Below are positions 20,909 through 32,710 of a DNA stretch of 64,000 nt, one piece after another. The position numbers and the translations under genes were made by a program. The stretch covers positions 1,548,656-1,612,655 of the forward strand of contig NW_006498549.1 of the NCBI RefSeq assembly GCF_000471905.2, written 5' to 3'. Position 1 is the stretch's first letter. Each line of letters opens with the position of its first letter. The DNA comes from Amborella trichopoda (taxonomy: Eukaryota > Streptophyta > Magnoliopsida > Amborellales > Amborellaceae). Below the pieces are notes generated by a model. That model searched no databases and had not been told where the DNA came from. It saw only the letters and a program-made list of their open reading frames with translations.

Positions 20909-21160
20909 TATAGTATAAATGCAATTTCTTATTAGTAAGCCACGGGTTGACGTGTTAGTAGTGCTTCCTACGTAGTAGACCACTTTAAAAGAGGTCTTGG
21001 CTTCCTTTCTGATGGGGGACCTTGACAAGGCCAAACTTTATGATGTCCCAAAAGACATTGTAGCGTATCTGAAACCTCCTGTAAAGAAGTAAACTATGTA
21101 GGACGCACCAACTAACACACCAACCCACGGCTACTAATAAGAAGTTGTGTTTATACTATA
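20909..21160. mobile_element. MITE with ~65-bp inverted repeats (252 bp)
   Basis: The left end tatagtataaatgcaatt, then ttcttattagtaagccacgg and gttgacgtgttagt, is mirrored at the right by actaacacaccaaccc, ccgtgg-like ctactaataagaag and gtttatactata. The pairing continues inward through tcctacgtagt and its complement actatgtagga, so over half of the element is inverted repeat. It has no coding capacity. The target duplication is not clear, so the superfamily is undecided. It differs from family M. Confidence 0.75.
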
Positions 21161-21530
21161 TGTTTTTGCTAGGTGCGCCAGAGATCATGCCCTAATTTTT
21201 GCTTAAAAATCTTTTGTAGAAAGAAAACTAAAAATTAAATAGCATTTGATGTGACAACGTGAGAGAAACTATCCAAGCCCTAAATTCAGATCAGATGGCT
21301 AGAGACAAGGGGTCACATATGCCTTATATGCGCGTGGCACCACATATAAAGCTTTTCCATCTTCAAATGAGCGGATGAATATATCTATAGGACTGCCAAT
21401 AATCATCAACTCGAATTTAAATGATATTGCAAAAATTATGTATACAGAATTTGTTTGTCCAGGAAATAGCAATTATATGTAGAGGAATTATTGTATTTGC
21501 TGGTATCAATTTTAAGTGTATTCATTCAAT
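21161..21530. other. Unassigned spacer
   Basis: This is non-coding sequence between the MITE and a tandem duplication. No feature is recognised. Confidence 0.4.
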
Positions 21531-21718
21531 ATTGATTGCATTGAGTTTGGTCATGAGTTGCTGCATTATGTGCTACTGGTTCAGGTTCTTTGATGTCCAC
21601 TTATTGATCTTATTCAGGGTTAGTATTGATTGCATTGAGTATGGTCATGAGTTGTTGCATTATGTGCTACTGGTGCTGGTTCTTTGATGTCATTAGTGAT
21701 CTTGTTCAGAGTTAATAA
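21531..21718. repeat. 94-bp tandem duplication
   Basis: attgattgcattgag then ggtcatgagttg and gcattatgtgctactggt occurs from 21531 and again from 21625. The two units differ at only a few bases. The 88-codon frame at 21421-21687 is a product of this repeat, not a gene. Confidence 0.9.
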
Positions 21719-21837
21719 TCTTAGATCTGTTGATGGTTCCAAACTTTCCAATATGGAGCATCTAACTAATTGAATACATGGCAATTGATTTGGCTGGGAA
21801 TTGGCTATCATTTCTATATATTACAATACTTTCTCTA

Positions 21838-22178
21838 GTTGGGATTCCGTCCCATGAGAAGGGACCCAGCATCATTTGATAAGGGATTGGCAGACCCCCT
21901 CAATGGAATTAGTCTATAGGGCTTTTCGGGAATAGTTCTTAATGATTTGAAGGCCAAGATATCACCTAGAAGTCATAGACGAGCGAGAACGAGCATCCAA
22001 ATGGTGGTTTGTAGACAGCCAGGTGAAGTGTGACTAGGATATACAGATGACCAAGGTTGAACCTCCAAACAATGGATCTTAAAGACTGCTGGTATATAGA
22101 AGAGACTTGACATACCGACTGTGAGTTTTATATACCTGCGAAGTGGTCCCATACTATAATGAAGTGAACTGAACCACT
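21838..22178 (+). repeat. 5' LTR part of the outer copia
   Basis: The first ~140 bp match 32711-32830: cccatgagaagggacccagcatcatttgat, then gggaatagttcttaatga and aggccaag. After about 21975 similarity fades, and the nested element interrupts at 22179. The exact LTR boundary and primer site are not visible. Confidence 0.65.
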
Positions 22179-22548
22179 TGTTGAAATCTTGAGGGAAGAG
22201 ATGGATCCACTCCAAGGATTAAGGACAGTGTCGTGAGACTGTCGATTGCAGAGATCAGGCTTTTACCAGAACTATGAGTACTTTGTAAATTTTTGTGTCC
22301 TTCTCCATTGCCATGAAACCGTTTTTAAAGAGGAATGGAGGAGGTCGTTCTCCAACGTTCGGCTTCCTCCTGAAATCTCTGAGAAAACATGGCCATGTAA
22401 TTCAGGGAAGTGGGTGGTTACTTTGTAGTCATTAGATAACGGCACTTTCTCTCTCTAAGAAGCCTATCTTTTTTAGTGATAAGCATTAAATTATAAGAGA
22501 GAAATATTGCACGTTTAAAGGCCCCATGACCACTCACACGTACCAACG
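22179..22548 (-). repeat. 3' LTR of nested copia
   Basis: 370 bp, aligned end to end with 28136-28505 (shared tgttgaaatcttgaggg, agatcaggcttttaccagaa, aaattataagagag). The outer terminal base is mutated (taccaacg instead of taccaaca). The frame at 22246-22428 is a shadow. Confidence 0.93.
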
Positions 22549-22962
22549 TCTCTCACTTGGCCATGAGGACCAGATATATTGAAATATCATAAAGTCTTTA
22601 CCATTTAGTGAATTTAATATTTATGTGCATATTTTTGTCATGAGGCTTTCACGTAAGTGCGGTTATACATCTCATAACAAAAAATATCCAAAGTCATGTC
22701 ATGGTTTTTCACGCTAATGCGATTTTTCCTTTTATGACGAAGACATCAAAAAATATCCCATTTGGGAGTTTCTGACTTAAATATTTTTTAGTCCCATCAA
22801 AGCTACATGCTTTGTTAATATTTCTGCACTCAATCCCTTTGTTAAAGGGTCTGCAATCATATCTGAAGATAGCAAATAACTTACAACTATTTCATTCTTT
22901 CCAATAATATCATAAATATAATGATAATCAATTTCAATGCGCTTACCCTTGTAACTATAAGC

Positions 22963-23547
22963 TTAATTTCTAATTGATGAAATAGCAGCTTGATTATCAC
23001 AAAAAAATTTAACAGGTTCGTCGGCTATATCCAGCTTCGAATCATTTATAAAGCATTGAATCCAGACGATATAAGTTGTAGCAATGCTATAAGCAATATA
23101 CTCGGCTTCCATAGTATACCGAGCTACACAACCTTGTTTCTTATTAGACCAAGAAATACGTCCACCTTCAAAGAGGAATATAATTCTTGAGGTTGATTTT
23201 CTATCACCTGGGTGTCCTGCAAAATCTGCATCAGAGTACCCAGTAACCTCTAAGTTGTCAGCTTGGAAGCACAACTTATAATTTTTAGTTTTCTGAATAT
23301 ATTTGAGTATCCTTTTTACAACGTGCCAATGAGCCATCCCATGATTATTCTGAAATCTACTTACATGACCATATGCATAACTCAAATTAGGTCTTGTACA
23401 CAACAAGGCATAATTTATGCATCCTACAGCTTGAGCATATGGAATTCTTTCCATTTCAGTTTTGTCACTATCATTTAATCGACACATTTTATTTGATAAT
23501 TTCAAGCCTTTACAAATAAGTGTATCTATGGGCTTGCAATTTTTCAT
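22963..23547 (-). pseudogene. Nested copia pol: RNase H
   Basis: This open stretch of 194 codons carries the copia RNase H signature: YSDADFAGHPGDRKSTS, then GGRISWSNKKQ, MEAEYIAYSIA and FFCDNQAAISS. The catalytic acidic residues in SDADFAG, EAEY and CDNQAA are present. It starts in mid-protein and ends without a natural stop context, so it is a piece of a broken pol in another frame than gag. Confidence 0.88.
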
Positions 23548-24560
23548 CTTAAATATCTTTAAGACATTTTTTAAATAATTTTATTGAGATAAACATAGAA
23601 GTCTTGAACTTATATCTCTTGTTATTCTAATGCCCAATACATATGAGGCTTCTCTCATATCTTTCATCTCAAAATGATAACTTAGCCATGATTTGGTATG
23701 GTTAATCATGTCAATATCATTATCGGCTATCAAAATATCTTCCGTATCTAGTGACAATATAACAAAATTGCTCCCACTATTCCATACATAAACACAATGA
23801 TCTAACCTATTGGCTATGAAAGTAAAGTACCGTTGCCTAGAAGACTGTTTTAGACCATATAAAGATTTCTTAAGTTATTATATTTTGTCTTCTTGGCATT
23901 TAATTACATATCCTTCTGGTTGTTTCATGTATATATCTTCTTTTAATTCTCCATTTAAGAAAGCTGTTTTGACATCCATCTGAAATAATTCTAGATCAAT
24001 ATGCAACTAATACAAGGATGATCCTAAGAGATGAAAATTTTGCTACTGGAGAATAAGTTTCTACATAATCTATGCCCTCCCTTTGGGTAACTCGTTTAGC
24101 AACCAACCGAGCTTTATATTTATCAATGGATCCATTTACATTAAGCTTTTTTTTAAGGACCTATTTGCAACCGATGGCTTTTCTATCTTTAGGGAGGTCA
24201 ACCAACTCTCAGACTTGATTTTTTTTAATAGAATCAAGTTCATCATTTATGGCTTGAGTCCACTCAGCTGAGTCATATGAGCTAATAACTTCACAATAGC
24301 TATGAGGTTCATCTATTGTATCTTCACTCTTTGAAGTGTAATTATCTTCATTCATAAATACATAAAATTCTTCTAAAGTCGTAGGTGGGGCTCTAGTTCT
24401 TTTAGGCTTATCTGGTATACTTGATTCAATTGAATCATTTCGCCAAATGTAGAGGGAGTCTGAGAAACAGGGTCTTCCAGATCCTTATCTCTATCAATTT
24501 CATGTAAGTCAACAAGCTTATTTAAAATATTTTCATCATCTATATTTTATAAGAAATGAA
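23548..24560 (-). pseudogene. Nested copia pol: reverse transcriptase, decayed
   Basis: Read on the minus strand, 23890-23990 gives [20 protein letters not shown], the conserved copia reverse transcriptase block, and ~23700-23880 gives YGLKQSSRQR and the active-site region. The YVDD box reads LDTEDILIADND, so the first catalytic positions are altered. Stops and shifts separate the blocks. This enzyme cannot be active. Confidence 0.82.
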
Positions 24561-24639
24561 CATCACGACTCTCTACTAATAATCTAGTATCATGGTTATA
24601 TAATCTATACCCTTTAAAATTTTCTAAATAGCCTATAAA

Positions 24640-25330
24640 AGAGCATTTTATAGTTTTACTTTGTAATTTATCTCTATTTTATGGTGGTATAAACACATGT
24701 GCCCCAGAATCCTAAACTTTCAAGATAGTAAAGTCAGGTTTCCTACCTGTCCATAATTCATATGGGGTCAAGTCCATAGATTTAGTTAGAACACGATTAA
24801 TGATATATACTGCAGTGTTGAGAGCCTTACCCCAAAAATGAGGTGATAAATTTGAATGGCTCATCATAGACCTAACCATGTCCATTAGAGTTCTATTTCT
24901 CCTTTCAGCTCTACCATTTTATTGTGGTATATATGGCATAGTTGTTTGGTGAATTATACCATGCTCCTTACAAAATTTAGAAAATAAGGTGGAGCAATAT
25001 TCACCTCCCCTATCTGTTCGAAGAATTTTAATATGTCTATCTAACTGATTTTCCTCCTCAGCTTTATATTCTTTTAATATTTCTAATGCATTTGATTTCT
25101 TACTAATTAGGTATACATATCCATAACATTAATCGTCTATAAATGTTATGAAATATTCCATACCTCTATGTGTTTTCACATTTAATGGGCCGCATATATC
25201 AAAGTGAATAATACTAAGTAGTTCACTAGACCTTTTCCCTTTAGGGAAAGACTTCTTAGTTATTTACCAAAAATACATGGCTCGCATGTTTTGAACACAA
25301 TTTCTCTTAAATTACGGAGCAAGCCTCTTT
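24640..25330 (-). pseudogene. Nested copia pol: integrase core, decayed
   Basis: On the minus strand, DICGPLNVKTHRGMEYFITF (about 25130-25200) is followed by LRTDRGGEYCSTLFSKFCKE and [19 protein letters not shown] (24870-25030). These cover the D, D and E region of the copia integrase. At least two in-frame stops interrupt it (for example between PYIPQ and NGRAER). Confidence 0.85.
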
Positions 25331-25379
25331 TAACCATTTTATTCATTTTGTCTTTATTTATATGTCCTAATCTTAAGTG

Positions 25380-25694
25380 TCATAAATATGGATCATCCAT
25401 ATACATAAAAGCATCAATATAACCAGAAAATGATGAACTTTCATTATTATTCAGTTGGTACAAATTGTCTACTTTAGTACCGTACACCAAAGCTTTAGAA
25501 TGCTTCCCAATGGTAACCCGATCAGACTTGAACCTTATTTTATAACCCTTGTCGTCTAGCCTTGGGACATAAATTAAATTGCGCCTCATATTGGGAGCAT
25601 ACAATGTATCTGTCAATAAGAGATTTGTTCTTCCTGGTAAACACAGCTTGAAAGTACCAACACCTAGTACATCGCAGTAGGTGTCATTTCTCAT
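25380..25694 (-). pseudogene. Nested copia GAG-pre-integrase segment
   Basis: This 104-codon stretch reads DVLGVGTFKLCLPGRTNLLL, then DTLYAPNMRRNLIYVPRLDDKG, the segment that follows the copia protease and precedes integrase. It lies in the same frame as gag upstream and is separated from it by a stop. Confidence 0.85.
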
Positions 25695-25703
25695 ATAAAT
25701 CTG

Positions 25704-26687
25704 TTAGTTACCGACTGCAATCTCTTTCAATTTTGTGAATCTGTCCTTAGTCCTCGAGATATATCGAGTGGAGGCTGAGTTGACCCACCAATTTTTCAGG
25801 TCATGATCGGCAACTATTGATTCTAAGACTACGTAGATCAAGTCCTTTCTCTTATTTTGATTATTTCGACCAAGGTTGTTATTTTTGTTCCTATTTTTAT
25901 TTTTCAGCTTAGAACAATTAAACTTGATGTACCCAATTTCCTTACAATAAAAATATGTCTTCTCAACCTTATTATTTTGATTTTTTAAATTTCTCTCATT
26001 TACCTTATACCTATTATTTTTCTGATAATTGAAAGGTTTCTTGGAGATGTGAGAAGATGAACTTTGGGCAAAGTGGAGCTCATTTGACTTCTTCTTCATT
26101 CTTCTCTCAGCTTCAATACTAAGATGCATGGAAGGATTTAACATGATTATCCCTTGTGCATAATGGTTCAATGCAATTACAACAGACTCCCAAGATGGAG
26201 GGAGACTGTTAAGGACAATGGACACTTGCATACGATCGAGGACTGAATTCCCAGCTACAACAATGTCCTTTGCGAGCACTGCCATTTATTGACACTCTCG
26301 GTCACTGAGTCTGTTTCTTTCATTATACAAGAATTGTATTTTTCTAACAACAATTGTACATGGTCTCAGAAGTGGTCTCATACTTTTCAAATAGGGCGCC
26401 GATTATACTTTGAGCTGTGGTGTATCCTCAAAGACTCTAATTAAATCATCTTCCATAAAGCTCAACATAGCAATCCTAACTACTTTGTCATCTTCTAACA
26501 ATTTTTCAAGTCGCCTTCTGGCTTGACCACTGGCATTAGGCTCTAAAACTGGTGGTTCTGTTTCTAGGACATAATCTACCCTATCTTGAAAAAGAATATA
26601 TCCAATTTTTCTTTTCCACATAGAAAAATTGGTCCCATTGAGTTTTTTAAGTATGGATAATTCTGACATGACTAGCCTAGATGCCAT
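25704..26687 (-). pseudogene. Nested copia gag and protease start
   Basis: The start MASRLVMSELSILKKLNGTN then FSMWKRKI (26687 downward) is the typical copia gag N terminus. The frame is interrupted by stops at about 26400 and 26286 and resumes in the same frame (25704-26285). The zinc knuckle is damaged: YFYCKEIGYIKFNC lacks one Cys and has Tyr for the usual His. The protease site reads WWVNSASTRYIS, where active family members have an Asp in place of the Asn. The element is therefore dead in gag and protease as well as reverse transcriptase. Confidence 0.88.
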
Positions 26688-28122
26688 TTAAATTTTTTAG
26701 ATAATACCTAAAAGTTCAAAAAAAAATTTAATTGTGTTTAAGAAAAGGTTGGCTGCTAGCTAAATCAATAAGTTTGCCGACTCTCAATGAGCTGCAACTT
26801 CAAATAAAAATTTTCTCGAACAGTTTATGTTTGCACTGTTGTGATGCAATAAAAAATTAATAAAGTAAGGCAACAACTACTTTTATGTCAAATCTTGCAT
26901 AAAAATAATTTTCATAAATATGTGAATATGTATTAGCACAAGATAGAGAGTCTACAATGATATTTGATATTTTTCAACAAAAAATATCACATTGCATAAT
27001 CACAAAAAAAAGAAAAATTCACAAAATCAAGATCATGAAATTTTCTAACTTAAAGAGACCAAAGCATAGGATAATTATGCAATGCAGTGTCAATTATTAT
27101 GCAAATAAATATGTCGAAAATCCCTTAACTTATAAGTCACAAAAAAAAAAAAAAAAAAATTCATGCAGTTGATATAACAACCTTTACTTGAATAGTTCTT
27201 GTGTGCATAACAATTTTTAATAAATCCAATAATATTATGCACTAATTTTCAGCAATAAAATATGGAAGAAAGAAAAGTGCAAGCCAACTGATTTTTAGCA
27301 ATTATGTATCCCTTTGTCTCTCCCTCTCTAAAATTACAGCAGTAACTCTATATCTCTCTCTAAAATTAAGCAGTAAATTTTATCTTTAATTTTATTTTAT
27401 TTACTATTAGAGAGAAAAATACCACTTCACTTTGCCCAAGTGGTTAAGGTGCATGGCAGTTATGTGCACGAGTTTTCAAAATATATATATATATATACAC
27501 ACACGCTTGGGTAAATATTAATTCACTGCAAGAGCTAAGTATCTATCCAGATGTGTACGAGATCTTCTACCTATCAGTCACCGACTTGCTACATACAAGA
27601 ACAATGAATCATACCTTATCCATAAGATATATGCGAATCAAGAACAATGAGTCAACAAGATATATATGAATCACGTAGGCAAGAAGGTGAATTAAGAGTA
27701 GAGGATTATGAAAAAAAAGAAGGAACGAAGATATATATGAATAATAAAGAAGATATATATGAATAATCAATGAATCAATCATTTTGTTAATAACTTTATC
27801 AATAAGAGCATCAAGGTTGTTAAATTATCAATAATGTTATCATCCAATATGTATGAGCGTCAAGATAGGGGTAGTAAAGTACCGTGCACCAAAAAATCGT
27901 TAACAATGGAAAAAATTACGACTCATGCAATTGTGATTCACAGCTCAAGCGACAGTAGTAGAGAGCCAAAATTGAGAACAAAAAATTTACAACAAGATAT
28001 ATGTGAATGGCGAAGGACATTATCAAAATTACTATAAATTAAAATCAGGATAAGACACCAATAAAAATGAAAAATAGAACTTGGGATCTGTAGGTTATGA
28101 GCCCACTACGCTTCCACAACCT
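26688..28122 (-). other. 5' untranslated region of nested copia
   Basis: This is 1.4 kb of AT-rich non-coding sequence between primer site and gag. It contains an A-run (27138-27160), a TA/CA microsatellite (27477-27505) and repeats of aagatatatatgaat (27650-27760). Just before the microsatellite, gcccaagtggttaaggtgca resembles the A box of a tRNA gene, but there is no B box. Confidence 0.55.
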
Positions 28123-28134
28123 GCTCTGATACCA
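28123..28134 (-). other. Primer binding site of nested copia
   Basis: The minus strand reads TGGTATCAGAGC one base after the LTR end (..TTTCAACA). It is complementary to the 3' end of plant initiator methionine tRNA, which primes first-strand DNA synthesis. Confidence 0.9.
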
Positions 28135-28135
28135 A

Positions 28136-28505
28136 TGTTGAAATCTTGAGGGAAGAGATTACCCACTCCCAGGATTAAGGGCAGCGTCGTGAGACTATCG
28201 ATTGCAGAGATCAGGCTTTTACCAGAACTGTGAGAACTCCGTAAATTTTTGTATCCCTCTCTATAGCCATGAAACCCTTCTTAAAGAGGGATGGAGGAAG
28301 TTATTCTCCAACGTTTGGCTTCCTCCTAAAATTTTTGAGAAAACATGGCCTTGTATCCTAGAAAGTGGGTGGTTACTTTCTAGCCGTTAGATAACAACAC
28401 TTTCTCTCTCTAAAAAACCTTCTTTTTTTAGTGATAAGCATTAAATTATAAGAGAGAGAAATATTGCACGTTTAAAGGCCCCATGGCCACACACACGTAC
28501 CAACA
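28136..28505 (-). repeat. 5' LTR of nested copia
   Basis: 370 bp, bounded by TGTTGAAATC at 28136 and CGTACCAACA at 28505 on the plus strand. It aligns across its whole length with 22179-22548. Confidence 0.95.
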
Positions 28506-29560
28506 CTTGTGTGTCATTATTGGTCCTCGAGTGCATCAGTGTGAATTGCCATTGAAGTCAAGTGTGGACTACCACTGAGAAAGAAATTGCTAGTAGTTGT
28601 AGACTATTGGTGTAGGTGGATTGTCGGTGGAACTGGTGGAACCGTGGAAGAGTGCTTCTAGTGATTATCTGGTAGACCGTCAATGGAAGATGTGTACCAC
28701 AGTGTGAGATTGTTGGTGTGCAACTGTCGGTGAAGAGAATATATACCACTGCCGAGAGGAAAGATGGTCAATGTATCTTTAAATTGACGATAAAGACAAG
28801 TGAGTGGACCATCAATCTCAGTGAACTAGACTGCTGAAGAATTCAGATAATACCATTTGTTGATGGACTCCAGTATCGGGAGCAAGATGAATTTGCTTAG
28901 CAAGAGCAGTTGGATCATAAGGAAATCAAAGATGGAAGATCTTCTATATTATAAGGACTTGTATATGCCTTTTGAGGGGGTAGAAACAAGCTTGAAGGCA
29001 TGTCTGATGAAGAGTAGCAACTAGACTGAAAAGCAATTTGAGCAATTTAACAATTGTTGGCAAATGTTATTTTCCATCATGTGTTGAGTGAGACATCCCC
29101 CAAGTCACTATGGAACAAGCTACAAGATCTATACAAGAGAAGACTATTAGGAATAAGGCTTCTTGATCTTGAAGTTCCGGGATAGAGTTTCCATTGTAGA
29201 GCACTTGAATGAGATGCAGAACATCACCTACCATCTTGCAATAATGAAAATGACATTAGATGATAAGTTGCATGATTTGTTGTTACTCAATTCATTGTTG
29301 GACAGTTGGGAGGCATTGGTGATCTTCTTGAGCAACTTAGCCCCGAAAGAAAAGGTGGCCATGAGTCAGGTCAGAGGTCACTAGTAGTATGCCAAGGGAG
29401 GAGATAGGCAAAAGATTCTCCAACACATCCACTTCACAAGCTCTTGTCACAAATTGAGGAAGGTCTAGAGGTAGAGGCCAAAGTAACTTATCTAAACCCA
29501 AAACTAGATTGAAGTCCAAAAAGGGGATCATATGGTATTACAATAATATAAATGGGCACA
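28506..29560 (+). pseudogene. Outer copia leader and gag remnant
   Basis: The first ~350 bp is leader. From ~28880 the translation reads like Tnt1-type gag: MEDLLYYKDLYMPFEG, then (29163-29384) FRDRVSIVEHLNEMQNIT and LLLNSLLDSWEALV. Stops and frameshifts break it. A zinc knuckle can be guessed near 29530-29575 but its cysteines are lost. Confidence 0.7.
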
Positions 29561-29699
29561 TCAAGAAAGAGCATATGAAGCTCATAAGAGTGTAGAAAGA
29601 GAACAATACCAAGAATGGTGCAAGGAAAATGCTGTAGTGACCATTAAAGTGATGTAGGGGTAGTTGGAAACCATGGTGATTTGTGCATCAGTGTTTCAT

Positions 29700-30220
29700 A
29701 GACTTTGTACATTGATTGGGTTATAGATATTGAAGCATTGTTTCATGTTATCCCACACAGATATTGTTATACTTCGTATAAGGTAGGAGATTTTGGTATT
29801 GTAAAGATGGGGAACAATGGTTCCTCAAAGGCCGTGGGAGGAGTAGATGTATACATCAAGACTAATATAATAATATTAGAATGTTGCTAGTACTAAAATA
29901 TGTTAGGGGTGTACTAAGCTTCTTTTGAGCCACATCTTAGGAAGATGCTCGATGATGAAAGGTACCACTCAGTATTCAGTAAAAAACATTATAAGCTGAC
30001 AAAGGGATATCTTGTGATGGCTCAATGCAAGATCTGTTAATTTCACTCTATAGAACAATCAGTGCATATCTCCAATGGTGAGGTCGATGCTGCTATGGAA
30101 GAATCCTCATTAGACCTATGGCATATGCATATGGGCCACATGAGTGGAAAAAGAACAAATATCTTAGCAAAGAGTAGATCCTTCCCAACATCTAGAATTT
30201 ATCTCTAATCCACCATTGCT
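29700..30220 (+). pseudogene. Outer copia protease and GAG-pre-integrase remnant
   Basis: 29705-29890 reads YIDWVIDIEALFHVIPH then YKVGDFGIVKMGN. The usual D-S/T-G-A active site has become D-I-E-A. About 30095-30180 reads SLDLWHMHMGHMSGKRTNIL, the conserved LWH..LGH block ahead of integrase. Confidence 0.8.
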
Positions 30221-30279
30221 TGTTTTGTAAGTAATACAAAGACGTTTTCACTAATAAGAGCTCCATAGTTGATATAGAA

Positions 30280-30620
30280 ATCCTTGATATGGTGTATTTA
30301 GATATGTGTGGTCCCATGGACGTGAAGTCTCTAGGTGGCACTTCATATTTTGTCACCTTTATAGATGATGCTTCATGGAAAGTGTGGGTGTACCTAATGA
30401 AAAAAAAAATCAAGTGTATCAAGCATGAAATGAAGCACAAGATCATAATGCCATATAACCCTAGGATAATGATATAGTAAAGAGAATGAATCGAGTCATT
30501 ATGGAGTCCAAAGCATGCTATACACCATCAAGTTATCAAAACCATACTAGGGTGAAATAGACCTCACAACAAGCTATTTTATAAGTAGATCCCTATCATT
30601 ACCTATGGATGATGATATAT
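30280..30620 (+). pseudogene. Outer copia integrase core remnant
   Basis: 30289-30477 reads MVYLDMCGPMDVKSLGGTSY then FVTFIDDASWKVWVYLMKKK, with the first catalytic Asp (LDMCGP) and second region (FIDD). The rest of the core is missing or shifted. Confidence 0.8.
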
Positions 30621-31249
30621 TCGAGAGAGTTTACATTGGAAAATACATCTCTTATTTACACTTGAAGTTGTTCAAGTGCAAGCCATTTGTGTACATGCCC
30701 AAGGAACATATATCCAAGTTGGATGAAAAATGACTCCTATGCATCTTCTTGGGGTACTTAATGAAGAACTCTGTTACAAGCTATGGGACCTTGAGAACAA
30801 GAATGTGATCAAAAGTATAGGTGGTTTTTCAGCAAGACCTAACCATTGAAGCTGTGAAGAATCCAGAAAACCAAAAATTTTCAATAATGTTTTACAGGAT
30901 CGAGTCATAATTCCTCTTGCCTTAGTATATGATCGACACATGGGAGAAGTGCAAGAAGAGGATGAATCCCATGAGAGTGACAAGCCAGCTTTGGGTGATA
31001 TGGAGCAAGGGAAGCAACCTGTTGAGATTGAATTGAGAAGGTCATGAAAACGATAAAAACCATCAAATAGGTACTCTATATTAAAATGCGTCCTTCTAAC
31101 TTATCAGCGGTGAACCATAAAGCTACAAGAAAGCTCACCTTGATGAACACAAAGTAGGTTTGTTAAAAGATATGTGAGATTGATTCCTTGCATAACAACC
31201 ACATCTGTGAAATAATATAGTTGCCAAAAGCAAAAAAAGAACTTAAGAA

Positions 31250-31900
31250 CAAGTGGGTATTCAAACTAAAGATTGAAGAGAAGAGTCGGGAACCAAGCTA
31301 CTAGGGAAGAGTGTTGTGAATGGTTTCAAGAAGAACATGGCATCAATTTGAAGAATCCTTTTTCCTGTGATGAAAGTGTTATTAGTTTGTATGGTATTAG
31401 TATGACCGCATGCTTGAATGTAGAAGCTAGGCAACTAGATGCAACACTGCATTCTGCACTGTGATTTTGACGAAGAGATATATATCAAACAGCTAAAAGG
31501 ATTCAAGGTATACAACTTAAAAAAAAAGAAGAAGAAGGATTCAAGGTATAAGGTAAATAATACAAGGCTTATAAGCTGAAGAAGAGTCTCTATGGTTTGA
31601 AAGAGGCCCCAAGTCAGTGGTACAGGAAGTTCAATTCCTTCTTATAGAAATGTGAGTGTAAGATAACAACCTTAGACCATTGTGTGTTCATTAAGAAATT
31701 TTTGATGTTGATTTTATTATCCTTTTTCTTTATATTTGATGATATGCTGGTTGTTGATAAAGACATCGACAAAATTGACAGATTGAAGCTAGAGCTAAGG
31801 AAGTCCTTTTCCATGAAGGACTTAGGACCAACTCAACGACTCTTTGGCATGAAGCTTTCTCGTGGCAGAAAGGCTGATGTCATAAGAAAGATACATTGAG
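31250..31900 (+). pseudogene. Outer copia reverse transcriptase remnant
   Basis: Blocks in order: DEEIYIKQLKGFK (about 31467-31510), LKKSLYGLKEAP-like sequence (31575-31610) and FDDMLVVDKDIDKIDRLKLE then SFSMKDLGPTQRLFGMKL (31735-31860). The YVDD site reads FDDM. Several frameshifts and an AAG-rich insertion (31518-31540) interrupt it. Confidence 0.8.
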
Positions 31901-32134
31901 AAAGAGCTCGGAAGTTTCAACATGAACTAGACAAAACCTTTCGGTTCTCCACTTGGTGGCCACTTCAAGCTAAATGCTGAGTAGAGCACCTCAAGTGCAA
32001 TAGAAAAGGAAAAAATGAATAAAGTTATGCATCGACCATTAGAAATTGATGTATGCCGTAGTGTTCACGATGCTAGATATGGCACATGCAATTGGCATGA
32101 TGACTAGATACATGGCCAATCTTGGAAAAGAGTA

Positions 32135-32362
32135 TTGGGCAATATTCAAGTGAAGGGGTCATCCAAAGTTTTCTCAAGCTTTCAGGAAGGAAAACCCATG
32201 CTACATGGATACGTAAATGCCGAAATGGCAGAAAATATTGACTCAAGAAAGTCAACCTCAAGATCCTATTCGCTTTTGCTAGGGAGTTGTATCATGGCAC
32301 TGCAAATTGCAAAATGTGTGACCATGTTAACTACAAAGGCCAAATGCACTGCAATCACTTAA
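32135..32362 (+). pseudogene. Outer copia RNase H remnant
   Basis: The frame reads GYVNAEMAENIDSRKSTSRS then LQIAKCVTMLTTKAKCTAIT. The family's catalytic Asp in the DAD motif is replaced (NAE), and the TTEAEY motif is changed to TTKAKC. It is inactive. Confidence 0.8.
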
Positions 32363-32698
32363 GCTTGCAGCAAAATGTTGTGAATGAAAAGATTCCTTAG
32401 TTAGGCTTGAAAGAGGATAGGTTATCGTTCCCCATGCAGTCAAAGTATAATCCAATTGAGCAAGGATGCAAGCTTGCATTCAAGATCAAAGCACATTGAT
32501 GTGTGCTATCACTAGATTTGTGATGCCCTTGTGAAAATGTTGTCGCGACTAGGGAAGATCCATACCGACAAGAATGCATTGGATATGCTGACCAAGATCT
32601 TAGCTAAGGAGAAGCAGGAGTGCAGAAACATGGTTGCAAGGGCTTCCATTTAAGAACTAAGTTGATGATATGCAAGGATGAACGCTCATCATGATATT

Positions 32699-32709
32699 GA
32701 AGGGGGAAA
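32699..32709 (+). other. Polypurine tract of outer copia
   Basis: gaagggggaaa stands directly before TGTTATGG, the LTR start. Confidence 0.8.
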
Positions 32710-32710
32710 T

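Larger units (their letters stand above)
22179..28505 (-). mobile_element. Nested Ty1-copia element (6.3 kb, minus strand)
   Basis: Two 370-bp LTRs (22179-22548 and 28136-28505) start and end TGTTG..CAACA. A primer site complementary to initiator methionine tRNA follows the right LTR on the minus strand (gctctgatacca at 28123-28134), and a purine tract (reverse of ctctcactt, 22550-22558) adjoins the left one. Gag, protease, integrase, reverse transcriptase and RNase H follow in copia order. The LTRs differ at about a tenth of sites by eye, so the insertion is old. With canonical ends the flanking 5-mers do not match, but ACTTG is present across both borders (22176-22180, 28505-28509), overlapping the terminal bases. 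Confidence 0.92.

Noticed and set aside
27434..27475. tRNA-Ser/Leu-like A box (gcccaagtggttaaggtgca)
   Set aside because: No B box or cloverleaf follows; it passes straight into a TA microsatellite. At most a SINE scrap.
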